A stretch of 48,806 bases of DNA from Candidatus Gastranaerophilales bacterium (GTDB lineage: Bacteria > Cyanobacteriota > Vampirovibrionia > Gastranaerophilales > Gastranaerophilaceae), in contig CALURX010000012.1 in assembly GCA_944323265.1 (NCBI GenBank), positions 1 through 48,806 of the forward strand, read 5' to 3'. The position numbers and the translations under genes are program-made. Positions 7,200 through 15,703 of this stretch are shown in pieces. The notes under the pieces are model-generated. The model had not been told where the DNA came from and did no database searches. It saw nothing but the letters and a program-made list of their open reading frames with translations. Each line of letters opens with the position of its first letter. The stretch's first letter is position 1.

Positions 7200-7904
7200 A
7201 TGAAAAAGCTGAGAGTTGCGCATTTATATCCGAAATTATTAAATATCTACGGTGACGGCGGAAATATTCTTGCGCTTATCAGACGTTGTCAGTGGCGCGG
7301 AATAACAGTTGAGCTTGATGAAATCGGTGTTGGGGATAAAATCGGCAGGCATGATATTTATTTTATCGGAGGCGGGCAGGATTTACAGCAGATAGAAGTT
7401 TCAAAAGAGCTTCTTAAAAATAAAGATTTTTTTACGGAAGAGCGTGACCGTATGGCGGTGTTTTTAGGAATTTGCGGCGGATACCAGCTTATGGGGCATT
7501 ATTACCAGCCTCATAACGGTGAGAGGCTTGAAGGAATAAGTCTTCTAGACGCTTATACGGTCGCCGGGAATAAACGTTTTATCGGGAATGTAACCGCAGA
7601 AACAGATTTGGTTGAACCGCATACACTGGTCGGGTTTGAGAACCATAGCGGGCTTACGTATCTTCAAGGGGATACTGTTCCTATTGGGAAGGTTTTTGTC
7701 GGAAACGGAAATAACGGTGAGGACAAGACAGAGGGAGCTAGATTTAAAAATGTTTTCGGAACATATTTACACGGTTCTTTTTTGCCAAAAAATCCTCATT
7801 TTGCGGATTATATGATAGAGCTTGCGCTCGGTGCTAAACCGGAGCCGCTGGATGACGAAATAGAACTTCTGGCGCATAATTCGCTGGTAAATAAGAAGTA
7901 TTAA
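7200..7904 (+). CDS. gatD: Lipid II isoglutaminyl synthase, glutaminase subunit GatD
   Basis: Class I glutamine amidotransferase subunit of the MurT-GatD complex, which amidates D-Glu in the lipid II stem peptide to D-isoglutamine. It is 234 residues. The family N-terminal motif LYPKLLNIYGDGGN (9-22), nucleophile Cys92 in GICGGYQ and catalytic His191 in TYLHG are all present. CobB/CobQ-like amidotransferases are the nearest alternative, but the N-terminal motif is GatD-like. murT normally lies next to gatD and is absent here; the neighbours are recO upstream and a convergent gene downstream with a 4-nt overlap. Confidence 0.85.
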   Translation: MKKLRVAHLYPKLLNIYGDGGNILALIRRCQWRGITVELDEIGVGDKIGRHDIYFIGGGQDLQQIEVSKELLKNKDFFTEERDRMAVFLGICGGYQLMGHYYQPHNGERLEGISLLDAYTVAGNKRFIGNVTAETDLVEPHTLVGFENHSGLTYLQGDTVPIGKVFVGNGNNGEDKTEGARFKNVFGTYLHGSFLPKNPHFADYMIELALGAKPEPLDDEIELLAHNSLVNKKY

Positions 7905-8719
7905 ATCTGCAATACTTTAAAAAGAATATCCAAAAATTCTTTAGGATAATTTTTTAGGCTCTCAAGCGGATTCGCAACAGGACGTATACCGGCTAGGCTG
8001 TCACAAATAAGCTTTGTAAAAGTTTCAGCAAAGACTTCGTGATATTGATTGCGAGGTTGTGTAGAATAATCTCCCAGAACATTTTTTAAGACTTCATTTT
8101 CACGACTGCTAAAAGTTTTATGCTGCAATTCTTCCATTACTTTTAAACCAGAACCTGTTTGCGTCGGATATAAGCTCTTTGTATATGGACAAATGCCATC
8201 GTACCCATATTTATTATAAATGTGATTTATATAAATAGAGTGCATTATTTCATGTATTATTTCTGATAGAAAATGTCCGGAACTACGCTTTCCCTGCCTA
8301 AAATCCGCGTCAAGATGTTCATCTAAAGATTTCAGGCTGCCTATCTTTTGCTGAAAAATAGACGAAGTTTCAAAAGGGGGTTCATTATTCAGTACCAAAC
8401 AGGATTCCGGTATGCAAAAATTTTCTGCATTATTCTTTAGTACAAGATTATCTCGGTTGAACACTCTGTATCTTGGAAATTTCATAAGAAATAAATTTGA
8501 ATTTGTCTTGTTTTTTAGTAAATCGAATATTTGCCAAACGTTAGCAAAACAAAGGGCTAGAGGCTTGTTATTATTAAATTTTGCGTCTATATTTTTTTCT
8601 TTTAAGGCCATTTTTTCTAAATTATCGGTACTTAAAATCAGCCCCCGGGCTAATATTTTTTGAGAAAGCCCCGAGGTAAAATTCACATTAAAGTTGTTTA
8701 TATTGGTGATAGATAACAT
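7901..8719 (-). CDS. Zincin-like protein with HEIMH motif
   Basis: A 272-residue protein. It has HEIMH (156-160) as an HExxH zinc motif, and HEVFAETF (227-234) downstream that could supply the third ligand Glu, the gluzincin arrangement. Near the N-terminus is NFTSG (residues 13-17), resembling the FKSD-like motif of the gene at the left edge of the window. No signal peptide or membrane segment is seen. Substrate and exact family are unknown. On the minus strand a TATAAT box lies 11 nt before the ATG, so the leader would be only a few nucleotides. It converges on gatD with a 4-nt overlap. Confidence 0.6.
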   Translation of the reverse strand: MLSITNINNFNVNFTSGLSQKILARGLILSTDNLEKMALKEKNIDAKFNNNKPLALCFANVWQIFDLLKNKTNSNLFLMKFPRYRVFNRDNLVLKNNAENFCIPESCLVLNNEPPFETSSIFQQKIGSLKSLDEHLDADFRQGKRSSGHFLSEIIHEIMHSIYINHIYNKYGYDGICPYTKSLYPTQTGSGLKVMEELQHKTFSSRENEVLKNVLGDYSTQPRNQYHEVFAETFTKLICDSLAGIRPVANPLESLKNYPKEFLDILFKVLQI

Positions 8720-8785
8720 AGTTATATGTGATTATACATCAAATAGAAACTTTGGGTATATGTTAGGAATTTTAAAGGAGTAGAC

Positions 8786-9109
8786 ATGAAAGTAGATGCT
8801 ATCACAACTCAAAAAGTATTGAACAGCAAGATTGTTAAAAGGACGGCTTTACCGGCAGCAAGTGGTCTGGCCATTTTAGCAGGACAGTCAATGAATGGCG
8901 GTCAGTTTCCACCTCCAAATCTTACCGAAGGCCCTCGCACACTTTGGGATAAAATAAAATACTCTTGGGAAATGGCAACCGGTAAACGTTGTTCTGACGG
9001 ACAATTAACTGAAAATGCAAAGGATGTATTATCAGATGACAGCGTCCAGGATACAGCGAGTGAAGCTACAGGGAGTATTCTTGAAAAGATAGCGGACTTT
9101 TTTGATTAA
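8786..9109 (+). CDS. Small hypothetical protein
   Basis: A 107-residue protein, not recognised. It starts MKVDAITT, similar in style to the following small genes (short charged or hydrophobic N-terminus). A weakly hydrophobic Ala/Gly/Leu stretch (about 23-37) is followed by Pro-rich then acidic sequence. A good ribosome site (AAAGGAG, 8775-8781) sits 4 nt before the ATG. It is first in a plus-strand run of five small genes to 10521. Confidence 0.55.
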   Translation: MKVDAITTQKVLNSKIVKRTALPAASGLAILAGQSMNGGQFPPPNLTEGPRTLWDKIKYSWEMATGKRCSDGQLTENAKDVLSDDSVQDTASEATGSILEKIADFFD

Positions 9110-9172
9110 TAATTTAACGAAGTTTTAAATAGTGTTATTTAAATAATTTTAATAAGTTTGGTAACTATAGCA

Positions 9173-9412
9173 ATGAGAATCAATTTATTACCTAATAAAA
9201 TCTTTTCTAAAGATGTTGTTGTAAAAAAAGTAAAAAAAATTTCATCATTCATAAAAAATAAGACTGATACTTTTGAAAAAAATGTTTCAGAAACTTTCCA
9301 AGACACGCAAAAGCAAAAAGAAGAATCTGTTCATAATATAAAGGACAAGATTTCTTGTATAGGAAAGCGTTTAAAAAGGGAATTATGGGATGTATTTGAT
9401 GGAATTGTTTAA
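9173..9412 (+). CDS. Small basic protein, likely coiled coil
   Basis: About 79 residues, very Lys-rich, with heptad-like spacing across most of its length (KKVKKISSFIKNKTDTF), so a coiled coil or DNA/membrane-surface binder is possible; function unknown. The ATG at 9173 was chosen over a TTG at 9158; neither has a strong ribosome site. Position within the small-gene run and coding composition support it moderately. Confidence 0.45.
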   Translation: MRINLLPNKIFSKDVVVKKVKKISSFIKNKTDTFEKNVSETFQDTQKQKEESVHNIKDKISCIGKRLKRELWDVFDGIV

Positions 9413-9435
9413 GGATATGTAAAAGGAGATATAAT

Positions 9436-9822
9436 ATGAAAGTCTTATTAAATACTAATATTTATAATCAATATTCGGCAGCACAAAGGCAGAGGCCTAC
9501 ATTTAAATCTGATAAAGGTGAAATCCTTCATGAGCTAGGTGGAGCCGTAACTGGATATAATAGATTAAAAGAATTAGCAGAGGCTAAAACAGAAATGGAA
9601 GGTTGGAAAGTTGCAATGAAAATGGCTGATTACGGAAATCCTGTTCGTCATGCAGCTTGGGGAGCCGGGTTAGCAAAGGGAAGTACGATAGGGGCTATGT
9701 TAGGTGGGCCTGTCGGTGCTATAATAGGAGCTGGTATAGGCGCCTTAGCTACAAACTATTTATGTAATAAGGTCAGAAATAAAGTTTTGGATAAAGTTGC
9801 AGACTGGGCAGAAGGAGAATAA
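9436..9822 (+). CDS. Small glycine-zipper membrane protein with FKSD motif
   Basis: A 128-residue protein. PTFKSD at 21-26 matches the N-terminal motif of the gene at the left edge of the window. Residues about 76-112 form a Gly/Ala-rich hydrophobic segment with repeated GxxxG spacing (GAMLGGPVGAIIGAGIGA), as in glycine-zipper membrane proteins and some class II bacteriocins. Excellent ribosome site (AAAGGAG) before the ATG. It could be a pore-forming or membrane-remodelling peptide, or a small structural membrane protein; no immunity or transport gene is recognised nearby. The next gene starts 2 nt after its stop. Confidence 0.6.
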   Translation: MKVLLNTNIYNQYSAAQRQRPTFKSDKGEILHELGGAVTGYNRLKELAEAKTEMEGWKVAMKMADYGNPVRHAAWGAGLAKGSTIGAMLGGPVGAIIGAGIGALATNYLCNKVRNKVLDKVADWAEGE

Positions 9823-9824
9823 GC

Positions 9825-10241
9825 TTGATAAATTTTTCATCAATTGCAACACTTGATAATAATAGAACAGATAGCAGATCCCGAAATAAGGTTGTCTCGA
9901 CATTAGGATGGTTTGCGATTGATATGAGTGTTGGAATTTGTGCTGATATATATCATAGCTCAAAAAACAATGTTAAACGCTCTTCTAAAGAAATTATGAA
10001 ACAGACCGGGAAAAATGCTCTATGGGCAGGAGTTTCTGCCCTGGCATTTGGTCCGATACTAGGAAAGTTATATAATTCAATTAAACAGGGAAAAAGTATA
10101 ACTGATGAAGATGTAATTTCGACTACAGGATTTACAGCATTATCCCTTGCAATGCTATTCAGGCTGTTTGTAGCATCCAGACCGCATCCAAAATGGAAAG
10201 ATGCTTTTTCTAAATTAAGGAATTTGTTTGACATTTTTTAA
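9825..10241 (+). CDS. Small membrane protein, unknown
   Basis: A 138-residue protein with two or three hydrophobic stretches (about 26-42, 66-80 and 102-116), so probably an integral membrane protein; not recognised. The TTG at 9825 is taken as start because AAGGAG (9812-9817) lies 7 nt upstream. It follows the glycine-zipper gene by 2 nt, and its end overlaps the region before the next gene, so the three are probably one transcript. Confidence 0.5.
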   Translation: MINFSSIATLDNNRTDSRSRNKVVSTLGWFAIDMSVGICADIYHSSKNNVKRSSKEIMKQTGKNALWAGVSALAFGPILGKLYNSIKQGKSITDEDVISTTGFTALSLAMLFRLFVASRPHPKWKDAFSKLRNLFDIF

Positions 10242-10251
10242 AACTTTGCAT

Positions 10252-10521
10252 ATGAAAATCCAGCCTTTGTATGCTAATCCCGATATTAATTTTAAAAATA
10301 ATGAACGAAAGTACAGCATGAAGAAACGTTTAACTGTTCTAGGCGGTGGAATGACTTTGGGTACGGCCGCGGGGCTTCTATATTTTTCTAAAGCACATAA
10401 CTATAAAGGGAAAAAACTCTGGTTAAATGCTATGGAGCTAGGTGCTGGGCTGACTTTTGCTATTGATATGCTCCATTTGCTTGATGACAGCATTGACGGT
10501 GTAAAGAAAGAAAATCAGTAA
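10252..10521 (+). CDS. Small membrane protein with INFKNN motif
   Basis: About 89 residues from the ATG at 10252 (a TTG at 10228 overlaps the previous gene and is less likely). INFKNN at 12-17 is a variant of the F-K-[SN]-[DN] motif seen in its neighbours. A hydrophobic, Gly-rich stretch at about 34-50 (TVLGGGMTLGTAAGLLYF) and another near 65-80 suggest membrane insertion. Function unknown. It is the last gene of the small-gene run; uppS converges on it 30 bp further on. Confidence 0.5.
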   Translation: MKIQPLYANPDINFKNNERKYSMKKRLTVLGGGMTLGTAAGLLYFSKAHNYKGKKLWLNAMELGAGLTFAIDMLHLLDDSIDGVKKENQ

Positions 10522-10550
10522 GTTTTCTAGCTATTTTTCCCCAAGCCAAA

Positions 10551-11258
10551 TTACCCCGCTCCGTAGCGGCGGTTTCTGCGAGCAAATTCTTTTACACACT
10601 CTGCCAAGGCCTCTTTATCAAACTCGGGCCAGTATTTTTTGAGGACAATAAATTCTGAATACGCAATCTGCCATAAAAGATAATTAGAAACTCTCATTTC
10701 ACCGCCGGTTCTTATGAGCAAATCAGGATCAGGAATATTTCTTGTATAAAGATGTTTAGAGATTGTTTCTTCTGTTATATCCTTTTCTCCGGAGGCGATA
10801 ATTTCTCTTACTGCGTGCACAATCTCATCTCGAGAGCCGTAATTAAATGCAATCTGTAAATTTACTCCGGTGTTATTTTTTGTTGTCTCTACAGAATCTG
10901 CAAGGATTTCCTGTAATTTTGGATTAAGCTTTGTGGTATCCCCAATAAAGGATATTACAACGTTATTTTCATCCATTTCCTTTAATTCATTTTTCAATGT
11001 TTGAGCAAGCAGATCCATCAAGAAGCTGACTTCTTCCGGCTTTCTGTTCCAATTTTCGGTAGAAAAAGCGTAAACTGTCAAATACTTTATACCAAAATCA
11101 TCACAAGCCTTCATTGCAGCCTTTAGAGAATCAACACCCTTTTTATGTCCTACGGCGGAGGGAAGGTTTCTTTCCTTAGCCCACCTTCTGTTTCCGTCCA
11201 TTATTATTGCAACGTGTTTTAATTCGCAATCTTTTACAATCTTTTTTATATCTTCCAT
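10551..11258 (-). CDS. uppS: Undecaprenyl diphosphate synthase
   Basis: Cis-prenyltransferase that extends farnesyl diphosphate with isopentenyl diphosphate to the C55 carrier lipid for peptidoglycan and LPS. It is 235 residues, typical. The conserved IMDGNRRWAK contains catalytic Asp21; GHKKG, YAFSTENWNR and the C-terminal RTGGEMRVSNYLLWQIAYSE block (substrate binding) are present. It lies in a minus-strand run with the M14 and M16 genes upstream (9-nt and 12-nt gaps). Confidence 0.95.
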   Translation of the reverse strand: MEDIKKIVKDCELKHVAIIMDGNRRWAKERNLPSAVGHKKGVDSLKAAMKACDDFGIKYLTVYAFSTENWNRKPEEVSFLMDLLAQTLKNELKEMDENNVVISFIGDTTKLNPKLQEILADSVETTKNNTGVNLQIAFNYGSRDEIVHAVREIIASGEKDITEETISKHLYTRNIPDPDLLIRTGGEMRVSNYLLWQIAYSEFIVLKKYWPEFDKEALAECVKEFARRNRRYGAG

Positions 11259-11267
11259 TTGTAATCC

Positions 11268-11843
11268 TTAATATTTTTCAAGCATTTTAAAAATTTTAAA
11301 AACCGGCTCTTTGAGTAATTCTACATCAATCTCTTCATCTAATTCAAGTGTTATGGTCGGAATTTTTCTTTCAATTCCTGCCCAGGTTCCAAAACTTCCC
11401 GGGGTCGGATACCCTACAGACGGCTCAACAGGGTAGTTTATAATTTCCGATATTTTCTGCGCAAGCTCTTCTGCGTCTCCGTCGTAGTTAACAATTTTAA
11501 ATGGCGCATGGAGAGTTAAAATAACTTTGGGGTTGTATTTTTCTATGGTTTCGATTACGAAATTTGTTTCCTGCTCGCTTGCAGGAGAATCACCTCCAAA
11601 GAATTCATTACGTTGGGTTAGCTCCCAATTTGAAGTCGGGAAGTTCCTGTTCAAATCAACCCCATTAGAGTTGGTTCTTGTCTTATTCTCAAATCCGTAT
11701 TGATTAAGGCATGGGATAAAAAGTATTCTCGTATCCGGATTTTCTTTCAAATATTCTTCAATCAAAAACTTGCCCTGCGGTTCGTCTCCGTGAAAACAAC
11801 CAATTATGAGAACTGAAGGGTTTTTCTTGTTGCCTTTTAGCAT
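11268..11843 (-). CDS. M14-family zinc peptidase, MpaA-like
   Basis: A 191-residue cytoplasmic zinc carboxypeptidase-fold enzyme. Zinc ligands are visible as His18 and Glu21 in FHGDEPQG and His112 in TLHAP; the catalytic Glu is Glu167 in TLELDEE. The NSNGVDLNRNFP block (58-69) positions the substrate carboxylate. It most resembles murein peptide amidase MpaA, which cleaves gamma-D-Glu-diaminopimelate bonds in recycled wall peptides; succinylglutamate desuccinylase-like enzymes are an alternative. The context beside uppS suits a wall role. Confidence 0.8.
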   Translation of the reverse strand: MLKGNKKNPSVLIIGCFHGDEPQGKFLIEEYLKENPDTRILFIPCLNQYGFENKTRTNSNGVDLNRNFPTSNWELTQRNEFFGGDSPASEQETNFVIETIEKYNPKVILTLHAPFKIVNYDGDAEELAQKISEIINYPVEPSVGYPTPGSFGTWAGIERKIPTITLELDEEIDVELLKEPVFKIFKMLEKY

Positions 11844-11855
11844 GTCAATTCCTCA

Positions 11856-13058
11856 TTAGGGTTTCAGGATAGAAAGAACATAGTCTTCTGTGAAATATTT
11901 ATTTGCACAGCGCAGAATATCATCAGGAGTAACCTGCTTAACTTTTTCAATAATATCTTTTTGATACCCAAACGGTTTTCCCATTATTGAATAGTAAGCC
12001 ATCATATTTGCCTGTTGGGAATTTGTTTCCGTAATAAATTGCTGCTTTCCGATAAGGTTGTTTTTTGCATTATGGAGTTCTTCTTCTGAAACAGGAATTG
12101 TTTTAATCTTTTCTATTTCTTCTTTAAACCCTGCAATTGAAGTTTCAATATTAGAAGGCTCTGTTCCTATGTAAATACTAAATGCTGCCGTATTTATATG
12201 TGTTTCATAAGCCGTTCTTACAGTATATGCAAGCCCCTTTTTCTCACGAAGCTCCATAAAAAGTCTGGAGGACAGACCGCTTGCACCTAAGATAACATTC
12301 ATCAGCATTATTACAGGATAATCCTCGCTTCCGATAGTCGGTACAAGCCAGCCTTGAAGAATTTGAGCCTGATTTGCATCCTCTTTGATTAATTCCGAGT
12401 ATTCTTGCTTTAGAGCTTTTGGCGGCTCAATATTAGAGTTTATATCAATAGCCTGCGGAATAATTCCCAAATATTTGTTTAACAGCTCTTCTGCTCCCTC
12501 AACGTCTCCAACCAGAGCAAGTGATTTGCGGCTGTTTGTAAGAATGTTTTGGTAAGCATTTTTTACATCGTCTTTTGTAACCTTGTCTATTTCATCAAGG
12601 ATTACGGTATAACTGTGTCCATAGTAATGGTTTTTGTAAATTGTTTTTGTGAATAAATCTGAAACCTTTACTCTTGCTGAATCAAGCTCTGCAGTTAATT
12701 CACCTTTGAGCTTTGTTCTTTCTTTTTCAAATTCTTCAAAGGTTGAATTTTGTATAATATCACTCAAAATATCCAGAGCGAGTTCAAAGTCTTCATTGAG
12801 GCAAACAAATCTGAATCTCAGATAATCTGACTTCATCTCCGCATTTAAATCTATTGCGTTTTCGTCCAGAATCGCAGCGAGCTCTTCTGATGTACGAGTT
12901 TTTGTACCCTTCAAAAGAAGGCGGTTCATTATCGTATATTCTCCGGCAGCCTTTTCTGCATCATTTATAGAAATATTTAAAGTAAGAGCTATGCGCGGAG
13001 TGTTTTTATTTTGTTTTATACAAGCTCTAATCTTGTTATTTAAATCAAATTCTTTCAT
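11856..13058 (-). CDS. M16 (insulinase-type) peptidase homologue lacking the zinc motif
   Basis: About 400 residues with two M16 domains. The family motif GxxHxxEHMxFKGT appears as GEYTIMNRLLLKGT (about 39-52): the two His and the Glu are Thr42, Arg46 and Asn45, so zinc binding and catalysis are lost. The second domain keeps the Arg/Tyr region (SSRLFMELREKKGLAYTV) that, in paired M16B peptidases, is supplied by the inactive subunit. It therefore looks like the partner subunit of a heterodimer whose active half is not in this window. Start: ATG at 13058 preferred; a GTG at 13085 overlaps a TATAAT box (13083-13078). Confidence 0.8.
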   Translation of the reverse strand: MKEFDLNNKIRACIKQNKNTPRIALTLNISINDAEKAAGEYTIMNRLLLKGTKTRTSEELAAILDENAIDLNAEMKSDYLRFRFVCLNEDFELALDILSDIIQNSTFEEFEKERTKLKGELTAELDSARVKVSDLFTKTIYKNHYYGHSYTVILDEIDKVTKDDVKNAYQNILTNSRKSLALVGDVEGAEELLNKYLGIIPQAIDINSNIEPPKALKQEYSELIKEDANQAQILQGWLVPTIGSEDYPVIMLMNVILGASGLSSRLFMELREKKGLAYTVRTAYETHINTAAFSIYIGTEPSNIETSIAGFKEEIEKIKTIPVSEEELHNAKNNLIGKQQFITETNSQQANMMAYYSIMGKPFGYQKDIIEKVKQVTPDDILRCANKYFTEDYVLSILKP

Positions 13059-13177
13059 ACTTGAATTAAACCACGAATTATACACAAAAGTAAATAGTTA
13101 GTTTTTGGTATCATTTTGTAAAAATTTGTATTGAAATAGGCATTTTCATGGTAAAATTTTTTTGCAGAGGGTACTTG

Positions 13178-15679
13178 ATGAAGATTTTAGAAGTAAGAGA
13201 CGGTTTTATCAAATTAGAAGCAGACAAGAATACCTGTTTATCGTCATTTGTACAGATTGACGGAATGGATAAAAGCTATATTGCACAAATTTTTCAAATT
13301 AAAAGAGCCGGAGAAAATTCTATAGCTTACGGAAAAATTTTGTTTTTATATGACGGAGAACTTATTGCATACGATAAGACACTTCCATCAAAAGATGCAC
13401 AAATAAAGCCATTTACTTTTGATATCTTAAGCAATTCCATTATTACTCAAAGCCCTGTTATTGCAGGAAAAACCGCAGGTGAAAATATTAATATTAAAAT
13501 TGATGCGTCTGCGTTTGATAAAAAAATGCTGATGAGCATTGATGATAAGACTTCTAATAATCTTGTCATAAGGAATTTAACAAAACAGTTTAATAACCTC
13601 GGGAAAAAAGTTGTTATTATTGACACTTTAGGGATTGTTGATGCAAAAAAATATACTGCAGGCGTGGATTTTAAGCTCCCTCTGAATAAAGACTCTCTTG
13701 CTTTTATGTATCAAGATTGCCTCAATGACGCAACCTCCGAGAGCAAATCTTTGATAATGGAAATCTTCAAAGACCTTGCCGAGTATTCAGAGACAGTACC
13801 TTTTGTGCCGTTTGAAACACTCAAAGCTATTGTGGATGATATGGTTGACAATTCACATGTGTTTAAGCTTCTTGTTTTGAAAAACAAGCTTGCTAAATTT
13901 CACAGGCTTGGGTATTTTGCAAGTAACAAAAACCAAATTGACAGGCTCGGAGATATTTTGGATTCTCAGTGTGTTATTTTGGATTTATCTAAATTGGATT
14001 CGGCTTTTCAGAATAAGTATCTGGATTTTATATATGAATCTCTTAAGGCTCATACTGAAATACAGGTTTTCCTTGAGCTATCAAATGTTGTCAGTAAAAA
14101 AAGCATAAAAAATATTTTATCTGATGAAGCTGTTGCAACAACGATTGTTACTCATTCAAAATTTAAGTATTTGAATGATATAAAAAATATTTTTGATAAT
14201 TTTATTGTAGTACCTTCTTTTGCAAACAATACAATATTTAATATCTATTCAACATTCTTAAGTTCAATGCCGAAGGATACATATCTTCTTGTCGGCGAAG
14301 CTACTAATTACATACCTCTTGTATCACTTCTGACCAGAATTGATGAGACTGTAGAGGTTGCAAAACCTATTGTAAATGAAGAGCCGGAAATTCCGGAGGA
14401 AGAAAATTCTCAGGATGAAGAGTTTGAAGAGGTTCTAAATAATGAAAATCCTGCGGCATTATCTTCTGAAATAGTAGAAGTCGACTTGGAAGAGAACGAA
14501 GAAGAGGCGCCAGAGAATATCCCATCTTCCGAAGAAATTTTGGCAAGTATAGAAGAAAAATCGGACGATATTATATCTAAAGCCATTGGTGATACAGAGG
14601 CTACGCTTCCCGAAAATATGTTTGAAGGAGAAGAGGAAACTTCAGAGGAAGATAGTGCGGATGAGGCTGCAGAAGAAATAACGGAAGCTGATTTAGAAGA
14701 GGATACACCTTCTTCTACGCCTGACGAGGATATTGTTGAAGAAAGTTATGAAGAAGTTCCTTTGTCAGAGAGTTTTGAAACAGAAGTGCATCCGACAGAA
14801 GAAATCGAAGAATACAATCCGCAAGAATTTAACACTCAAGATTTTGAAGAGATTTCGCTAACAGAGGAGCTGGAGACGGATTCTGTTTTAGAAGAATTGG
14901 AACAGCAGAGCGATGATGTCGGTATTGTTGAACCACAAGCAGAGGAAGAAATTCTGGAAGAGATTGAAGTCCCTGCTGATATTGATATTGAAGAGCCTGA
15001 AATCGTCGAGACTCCGCTTCCGGATGAAATTAACTCGCAGGACGAGCCAATAGATTCCGAAAAGGAAATCGACATACTTCCATTAACATTGGATGACGAG
15101 TTTGATTCTATTGTTGAACTCGACCCGCAGGATGCGGATGAAAATGATATTGTTATAGATATGGAAGAAGATGAAGACGAAGAATTATCGCTTGACGAAC
15201 AAATTGTAAAAGATGTTGATAAAGTTTTCACTTCAAGAAAAGACGATGAAATCTCTGATTCTGATTTAGATTTTATAGATGAGCTAAACAGTGATGCAGG
15301 GGATTTTCTTGAAGAAGTAAGTGATTCAGATAATACACTAGAAGAGCTTGCAGAAGCAGACCAAGACGGTATATTGGAAGAAATTCCTGAGGAAAGCTCA
15401 ACCATTACACCTATAGACGATAATGATTCTTCTGAAATATTAGAAACAAGAAGCTCTACAACTCCTATTGTTCCTGTGTATAATGCCGATATTCCGCAAG
15501 AAGATATGGTTATGAGTGATAATATTCAACAGGGGGATGTTGTTACGCATGCTAAATACGGTTCGGGTGTTGTAGAAAAGATGATTAAATACGGTAACAA
15601 AACACTGTTTTCAATAAATTTTGATAATATCGGAAGACGTTTGTTGGATCCGACACTTACTGAAATCAAAAAAGCTTAA
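13178..15679 (+). CDS. HerA-like degenerate ATPase domain, acidic linker and C-terminal Tudor domain
   Basis: An 833-residue protein in three parts. Residues 1 to about 395 resemble the beta-barrel plus P-loop core of HerA/DUF87 ATPases, but the Walker A position reads IDDKTS (121-126) without the Gly residues, so ATP binding is doubtful. Residues about 396-785 are extremely acidic (Glu/Asp-rich) and probably disordered. Residues 786-833 (GDVVTHAKYGSGVV through FDNIGRRLL) resemble the C-terminal Tudor domain of UvrD/PcrA helicases, which contacts RNA polymerase. Role unknown; it may tether something to the transcription machinery. The ATG at 13178 has AGAGGG 6-7 nt upstream and is preferred to 13148; an extended -10 (TGGTAAAAT) ends at 13157. 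Confidence 0.6.
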   Translation: MKILEVRDGFIKLEADKNTCLSSFVQIDGMDKSYIAQIFQIKRAGENSIAYGKILFLYDGELIAYDKTLPSKDAQIKPFTFDILSNSIITQSPVIAGKTAGENINIKIDASAFDKKMLMSIDDKTSNNLVIRNLTKQFNNLGKKVVIIDTLGIVDAKKYTAGVDFKLPLNKDSLAFMYQDCLNDATSESKSLIMEIFKDLAEYSETVPFVPFETLKAIVDDMVDNSHVFKLLVLKNKLAKFHRLGYFASNKNQIDRLGDILDSQCVILDLSKLDSAFQNKYLDFIYESLKAHTEIQVFLELSNVVSKKSIKNILSDEAVATTIVTHSKFKYLNDIKNIFDNFIVVPSFANNTIFNIYSTFLSSMPKDTYLLVGEATNYIPLVSLLTRIDETVEVAKPIVNEEPEIPEEENSQDEEFEEVLNNENPAALSSEIVEVDLEENEEEAPENIPSSEEILASIEEKSDDIISKAIGDTEATLPENMFEGEEETSEEDSADEAAEEITEADLEEDTPSSTPDEDIVEESYEEVPLSESFETEVHPTEEIEEYNPQEFNTQDFEEISLTEELETDSVLEELEQQSDDVGIVEPQAEEEILEEIEVPADIDIEEPEIVETPLPDEINSQDEPIDSEKEIDILPLTLDDEFDSIVELDPQDADENDIVIDMEEDEDEELSLDEQIVKDVDKVFTSRKDDEISDSDLDFIDELNSDAGDFLEEVSDSDNTLEELAEADQDGILEEIPEESSTITPIDDNDSSEILETRSSTTPIVPVYNADIPQEDMVMSDNIQQGDVVTHAKYGSGVVEKMIKYGNKTLFSINFDNIGRRLLDPTLTEIKKA

Positions 15680-15703
15680 ATTTAATGCTGCTAAGAAATA
15701 GGC

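Noticed and set aside
14836-15405. 189-codon open frame on the minus strand, Ser-rich
   Set aside because: Antisense mirror of the acidic linker of the 13178 gene; composition follows from Glu/Asp codons, no ribosome site.
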